Source of the DNA: an uncultured Bacillaceae bacterium
GTDB lineage: Bacteria > Bacillota > Bacilli > Bacillales > Cytobacillaceae
Assembly: GCA_937995745.1 (NCBI GenBank)
Contig: CALKIU010000059.1
Location: forward strand, 1 to 17,374
Length of the DNA: 17,374 bases
Reading direction: 5' to 3'
Shown here: positions 13,544 through 17,374 of the stretch, piece by piece
Position numbering within the stretch: the first letter of the stretch is position 1
Layout: every line of letters starts with the position of its first letter
Made by a program: the position numbers and the translations under genes
Notes under the pieces: generated by a model
Seen by the model: only the letters and a program-made list of their open reading frames with translations
Database searches by the model: none
Told to the model about the DNA's origin: nothing

Positions 13544-14947
13544 ATGCGTGTGCCGGAGCAAGTCACTTTCCGCGGCGAGAGTGGTTTTCAAACGTTGACC
13601 ATTTCCAAGATGGCGGTTTATTTGAGGTGCAAAATTATTGAAGCTTGGAATGAGAAGGGACAGGTATACTACTTGTTCTTTTACAAAGACAAGTTTATTG
13701 CCGGCTGTAAAGCAAGAGGCGTAAAACTCCGTTCATTTATTGCCAAAGCCTTTAAACAGGGAGTTATTTTGACTTCTCCCCATCCGATCATTCGCAAAAT
13801 CATCCACGATTCCCAGACATACGTGATTCAGGATTTCTCGCAATTGGTGAAAAAGTTGAAAAAACAGTTTTCCCCCTATGAACAAGCCTTCATTCTAACG
13901 TTCTTCGAGTCGTTCATTCCCAAGAAAGAATTGTTTGAACAAATAAAAGACATCTATTACCGTTTGCGCCGCAACGGGCAGTTGTTCTGCTCTTGGCAAA
14001 TTGTCCGGTTGTTGCATGATTTTGCCCCCAAAAACCGCTGGGCACGAGAAACGGCCAATTTAGTAACGTACAGCAAGTATTACAGCCTCTACTTTGATTT
14101 TTCCGAAGAACTTCTTGCCAAGGATAAAATATACGGCGAAAAGCTGCTTTATGACGGCCGGAACAATAAAGACCATCTCATCCTCCTGGAACATTCCCTC
14201 CTTCATGACGGTCTCGTGATGGATGCGGCCGCCCTCGCCATTGACAGCTTCCTGAACGACCCGGACGCTTATGATTACAAAACCCTGGTCGAGCGGCTGC
14301 AAATGGTTTTTTCCGAAGATGAGGTTTGCGAAATAGTCGAAAATATGCTGGACCATAAACCTGATGTTCCGCTCCTGCAAAACGATCTGCTGGAAAGGTA
14401 TTTAAAACTGGGGCGCGTTCATGATGCGGCCATGCTCATCGCCGAACACGATATTCCGCCCTCCGTCCTGTCCAAAAAAGCGCTGAATGCCATTTTGGAA
14501 CTGATTCTCACCGACACGGCCGATTTGCCTTATGAAAAACTTCAAACGTATTTGGTGCCCCTTTCCCTGTACAACCCGGAACAAACGGAAAAAGCGATTG
14601 CCAAGTGTGTCAATTACCTGCTGCGTGAATATGATATGGACTATGTGGAGAATTGGCTGGCGCCGATCAAACAAGTCAATCCGACCCTCTCCATTTACAG
14701 AAAAATGGAAGCGATAAAAAAATTCAAAAACAACCCTGACAAACAGCTCGAATTGGGAAAAATTTATTATGACTTGCATCTTTACGAACTCGCCCTTGAC
14801 TGTTTCAGCTGGGAAATGGAATTGCAGGAAACCAACCCGGAACCGGTCGAATGGCTCGCCAAAACGTATAAAAAAATGGGCTTGGAGGAGGAAGCAAACA
14901 GCTATCTTCTTCTCCTGGAAAACAAATTTTTCACAAAAAGTCCCTGA
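13544..14947 (+). CDS. Uncharacterised protein with C-terminal TPR-like repeats
   Basis: A 467-residue cytosolic-looking protein that I do not recognise. The first 100 residues look like a mixed alpha/beta domain (YLRCKIIEAW, VYYLFFYKDKFIAG). From about 105 on it is helical, and the C-terminal part (about 400-458) has two TPR-like units (LELGKIYYDLHLYELALDCF and EWLAKTYKKMGLEEEANSYL). Weaker helical-repeat character extends back through 280-360. There is no signal peptide, membrane span or catalytic motif. The ATG at 13544 is preferred, with GGGG 9 nt upstream; a TTG at 13538 is too close to that site. It is monocistronic and ends at a strong terminator. A scaffold or protein-binding role is suggested by TPR character only. 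Confidence 0.8.
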   Translation: MRVPEQVTFRGESGFQTLTISKMAVYLRCKIIEAWNEKGQVYYLFFYKDKFIAGCKARGVKLRSFIAKAFKQGVILTSPHPIIRKIIHDSQTYVIQDFSQLVKKLKKQFSPYEQAFILTFFESFIPKKELFEQIKDIYYRLRRNGQLFCSWQIVRLLHDFAPKNRWARETANLVTYSKYYSLYFDFSEELLAKDKIYGEKLLYDGRNNKDHLILLEHSLLHDGLVMDAAALAIDSFLNDPDAYDYKTLVERLQMVFSEDEVCEIVENMLDHKPDVPLLQNDLLERYLKLGRVHDAAMLIAEHDIPPSVLSKKALNAILELILTDTADLPYEKLQTYLVPLSLYNPEQTEKAIAKCVNYLLREYDMDYVENWLAPIKQVNPTLSIYRKMEAIKKFKNNPDKQLELGKIYYDLHLYELALDCFSWEMELQETNPEPVEWLAKTYKKMGLEEEANSYLLLLENKFFTKSP

Positions 14948-15015
14948 CCATACCTGAAAAAGATCCCGCCGACACCCGGAAAAAATCCCCGTTCCGCAAA
15001 ATCGGAAAATGTTTC

Positions 15016-15043
15016 AAAAAGCCCGTCACAAAACGGGCTTTTT
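15016..15043. terminator. Bidirectional intrinsic terminator
   Basis: AAAAAGCCCGT (15016-15026) pairs perfectly with ACGGGCTTTTT (15033-15043) around a 6-nt loop, with T-runs on both strands. It ends the TPR-like gene and can also end gltC, whose stop is about 160 bp away on the other strand. Confidence 0.9.
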
Positions 15044-15204
15044 ATTGTCCTGACGCCAACGGCAGCAATGAATATTTTTCAGCGGGCCAAAGCAAAATAA
15101 TTTTACAAATTGCCAAACAAAAGGGCTCGCCTCCCGCTCCGGCAGGCACCTCTGCGCTATTGCCTTATTGCGGGATGCTGTCCTGCGTAAACCGGCCCCA
15201 TTTT

Positions 15205-16110
15205 TTATTGGGAAAACCTGTCCAACTTGGCGAAAAAATCCTCCAAAAATTTATAAAACAATTTTAATGTGGGTAACAGTTCCCTTTCGCTGGAAATGAC
15301 CACTCCCACCGAACGCATTACATCCGGCTCAATGACAGGAATTTTTACGCTGGAACGGGGCTGATTGTCAATCAGCGTAATTTCCGGAAGAAGGGTGACG
15401 CCCAAGCCTGCCGAAACCAGCCCCTTTATGGCGTCAATATCGATTCCTTCAAAAGAAACTTGCGGCTCGAACCCGGCTTCTTTGCATGCATCAACAATCA
15501 ATTCGCGCAAAATATAGCCTTCGGGAAAAAGAATGAATGAGTCATTTTGCAATTGGCTGAGCTTCAATACCTTTTCGCCGGCAAGGGGATGGTCAACGGG
15601 CAGCACGGCGACAAATTTTTCATGGAAAAGCACCTGTCCCTTTATTTTGTGAACATTTTTCGGCACCGGTCCAAGCAAAGCCATGTCAATATCCCCCTTT
15701 ACCACGCTCTCAATGAGGGAATGATAGGCTCCTTGATTGAGGTGGAACTTCACGTCCGGATACTCGGAACGGAAGGCGGAAATGACCGTCGGCAAGGTGT
15801 AGTTGGCCAAACTGCTCGGGTAGCCGATGCGCACCGTTCCTTTTTCCGGGTCTAAATATTCCTCCACTTCCCGTTTTGCATTTTCAATGACCTTCACCGC
15901 ATGCTCCATGTGCCGGAGAAAAATTTTTCCAATAGGAGTCAGCTTCACATTGCGCCCGTCGCGGATAAACAGATCCACGCCAAGTTCTTTTTCCAAATTG
16001 TCAATTTGCCGGCTGACGGCCGACTGGGCAATATGCAGCGCCAGAGCCGCCTCGGTGACATGCTCGCGCCTCGCCACTTCGATAAAATATTTGATTTGTC
16101 GCAGTTCCAT
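15205..16110 (-). CDS. gltC: GltC-like LysR family regulator
   Basis: A 301-residue LysR regulator with an N-terminal winged HTH (about 1-60, MELRQIKYFIEVARREHVTE and AQSAVSRQIDNLE) and a two-lobed effector domain (about 90-295). Resemblance to Bacillus subtilis GltC is close along the whole length, for example EYLDPEKGTVRIG, LPTVISAFRSEYPDV, LLGPVP, LFPEGYILRE and DAIKGLVSAGLGVTLLPE. In B. subtilis GltC activates gltAB (glutamate synthase), and its activity responds to 2-oxoglutarate and glutamate. Here it is divergent from gdhA instead, so it probably controls glutamate dehydrogenase. AAAGGGTG 7 nt upstream supports the ATG at 16110. Confidence 0.9.
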   Translation of the reverse strand: MELRQIKYFIEVARREHVTEAALALHIAQSAVSRQIDNLEKELGVDLFIRDGRNVKLTPIGKIFLRHMEHAVKVIENAKREVEEYLDPEKGTVRIGYPSSLANYTLPTVISAFRSEYPDVKFHLNQGAYHSLIESVVKGDIDMALLGPVPKNVHKIKGQVLFHEKFVAVLPVDHPLAGEKVLKLSQLQNDSFILFPEGYILRELIVDACKEAGFEPQVSFEGIDIDAIKGLVSAGLGVTLLPEITLIDNQPRSSVKIPVIEPDVMRSVGVVISSERELLPTLKLFYKFLEDFFAKLDRFSQ

Positions 16111-16131
16111 CTTCCGTCACCCTTTTGATTC

Positions 16132-16168
16132 ATCTCATTTTGATATTGGTTTTATCTATTTTCAATAT
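16132..16168. promoter_or_regulatory. Tandem GltC-type LysR boxes
   Basis: Box I ATCTCATTTTGATAT (16132-16146) fits an ATCTC-N5-GAGAT dyad with one mismatch and contains T-N11-A. Box II ATCTATTTTCAATAT (16154-16168) is a weaker copy 22 bp downstream, two helical turns. Relative to the predicted gdhA start near 16203 they centre at about -64 and -42, the usual recognition and activation sites of LysR regulators. Confidence 0.7.
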
Positions 16169-16196
16169 TGATTAGATTATTGCTCCATTATAAAAT
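16168..16196 (+). promoter_or_regulatory. Predicted promoter of gdhA
   Basis: TTGATT (16168-16173), a 17-bp spacer and TAAAAT (16191-16196) predict a start near 16203 and a leader of about 100 nt. Box II abuts the -35, fitting activation by GltC. A TATAAT on the minus strand (16192-16187) may serve gltC, so the two promoters would overlap. Confidence 0.6.
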
Positions 16197-16301
16197 AAAA
16201 CGCATAAGAAAAAAATGCTAAAAATATACTTTTTTTTAAACTACTTACTTTTTCCATTCTTCACTTATGTAGACATTCTGTGAAAAGGGAGTATGACAGA
16301 A

Positions 16302-17374
16302 ATGGCAATTTTAAAAGATGCGAAAACCTTGGAAGAAAAACTGGCGGAAAGATACGTCAATGAAGTGTACAGGATTGTCATAAAACGCAATCCCGGCGAA
16401 AAAGAATTTCACCAAGCCACTCGGGAAATTTTTGACTCTCTTATCCCTCTCTTTGCCAAATATCCCCGCTATATGGAACAAGGTATTCTCGAAAGGATCG
16501 TCGAACCGGAAAGGACTATCATGTTCCGAGTCCCGTGGGTGGATGATAAAGGAAAAATACGTGTAAACCGCGGTTACCGTGTACAATATAACAGCGCCAT
16601 CGGACCTTACAAAGGAGGAATTCGTTTCCATCCGTCGGTCAACTCAAGCATTATGAAATTCCTCGGTTTTGAACAAATTTTTAAAAACGCCCTGACCGGC
16701 CTGCCCATCGGGGGAGGAAAAGGAGGCGCCGATTTTGATCCGAAAGGCAAATCAGAAGGGGAAATAATGCGGTTCACGCAAAGTTTTATGACCGAGCTGT
16801 ACAGACATATCGGACCGGACATTGACGTTCCCGCCGGCGACATCGGCGTCGGACAACGGGAAATCGGCTATATGTTCGGCCATTACAAACGAATCAAAGG
16901 CGCCTTTGAAGCGGGCGTATTCACCGGCAAAAATCCCACCTTCTGGGGAAGCCTGGGGAGAAAAGAAGCAACCGGATACGGGGCGGTATACTTCACCCGC
17001 GAGATGCTGCGAAGCAAAGGGCTCGATTTGAAAGGAATGACGGTCATCGTTTCCGGTTCCGGCAACGTATCCATATACGCCATTGAAAAAGCGCAGGCAT
17101 TGGGAGCCAAAGTTGTCGCCTGCAGCGATTCCAACGGCTACATTTACGACGAAAAAGGGCTTGACCTTGCCACAATTAAACAAATTAAAGAAGTGGAAAG
17201 AAAACGAATCAGAGAATATGTAAACTACCACCCCAGAGCCAAATACCGGGAAGGCTGCTCGGGAATCTGGGCCATTCCTTGCGATATCGCCATGCCGTGC
17301 GCCACGCAAAATGAAATTGACGAACAGTCGGCGAGAATGCTTGTGAAAAACGGCGTCAAAGCGGTTGTGGAAGG
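16302..17374 (+). CDS. gdhA: NADP-type glutamate dehydrogenase GdhA (partial, 3' end cut)
   Basis: The first 357 complete codons of a hexameric glutamate dehydrogenase that makes glutamate from 2-oxoglutarate, ammonia and NADPH. Similarity to Escherichia coli GdhA is extensive, and this subfamily is about 450 residues long. Visible motifs are GPYKGGIRFHPSVN (101-114), the catalytic-lysine loop GLPIGGGKGGADFDP (133-147), PAGDIGVG (177-184) and the Rossmann segment VSGSGNVSIYA (250-260). Ser275 lies in CSDSNG, at the end of the strand where coenzyme choice is made. The ATG at 16302 is preferred because AAGGGAG (16285-16291) lies 10 nt upstream; an in-frame ATG at 16293 is only 1 nt from that site. 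It is divergent from gltC and runs off the window. Confidence 0.95.
   Translation, partial: MAILKDAKTLEEKLAERYVNEVYRIVIKRNPGEKEFHQATREIFDSLIPLFAKYPRYMEQGILERIVEPERTIMFRVPWVDDKGKIRVNRGYRVQYNSAIGPYKGGIRFHPSVNSSIMKFLGFEQIFKNALTGLPIGGGKGGADFDPKGKSEGEIMRFTQSFMTELYRHIGPDIDVPAGDIGVGQREIGYMFGHYKRIKGAFEAGVFTGKNPTFWGSLGRKEATGYGAVYFTREMLRSKGLDLKGMTVIVSGSGNVSIYAIEKAQALGAKVVACSDSNGYIYDEKGLDLATIKQIKEVERKRIREYVNYHPRAKYREGCSGIWAIPCDIAMPCATQNEIDEQSARMLVKNGVKAVVE

Overview
The window reads as chromosomal DNA of a Gram-positive, low-to-moderate GC Bacillaceae species, probably a thermophile-type Bacillus relative such as the Caldibacillus/Geobacillus group. That placement is inferred from gene content: a yojF-bshB2 bacillithiol pair, a BmrA-type multidrug ABC transporter, a GltC-type LysR regulator, strong AGGAGG-like ribosome sites, and frequent GTG/TTG starts. 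No phage, transposase, CRISPR, tRNA or rRNA gene was seen.

Layout: 1-500 is a striking 52-bp-period array of inverted repeats, followed by gene-free DNA to 857. Positions 858-1974 (+) hold yojF-bshB2 (bacillithiol synthesis), closed by a two-way terminator. The minus strand then carries nnr (NAD(P)HX repair, 2330-3775) and a Crp/Fnr regulator (4005-4742) with a TGTGA-N6-TCACA box placed for class II autoactivation. After about 650 gene-free bases with a 38-bp degenerate repeat comes a minus-strand operon, ABC ATPase - ABC-2 permease - TetR (7910 down to 5388), with twin palindromic operators at its promoter. An AlkD-type DNA glycosylase (8122-8784, minus) is divergent from a MerR regulator that overlaps a BmrA-like exporter (8905-11458, +). 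A tandem P-loop ATPase of unknown role (11586-12680, minus) follows, then about 860 gene-free bases with GGGACA palindromes and a 21-bp repeat. Next come an unrecognised TPR-like protein (13544-14947, +) and finally gltC (minus) divergent from gdhA (NADP-type glutamate dehydrogenase, cut by the window end).

How the parts work together: three self-contained regulator/target modules are visible with their DNA sites. These are TetR with a drug or lipid exporter, MerR with BmrA, and GltC with GdhA. The Crp/Fnr gene appears autoregulated. Metabolic housekeeping genes (bacillithiol, NADHX repair, alkylation repair) fit a stress-maintenance theme, but that grouping is only an inference.

The most unusual content lies between genes. 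Five different short tandem repeat families with periods 52, 52, 36, 38 and 21 bp, plus REP-like palindromes, fill nearly every long intergenic stretch. One runs into the end of a gene (nnr), and another supplies the -35 region of the nnr promoter.
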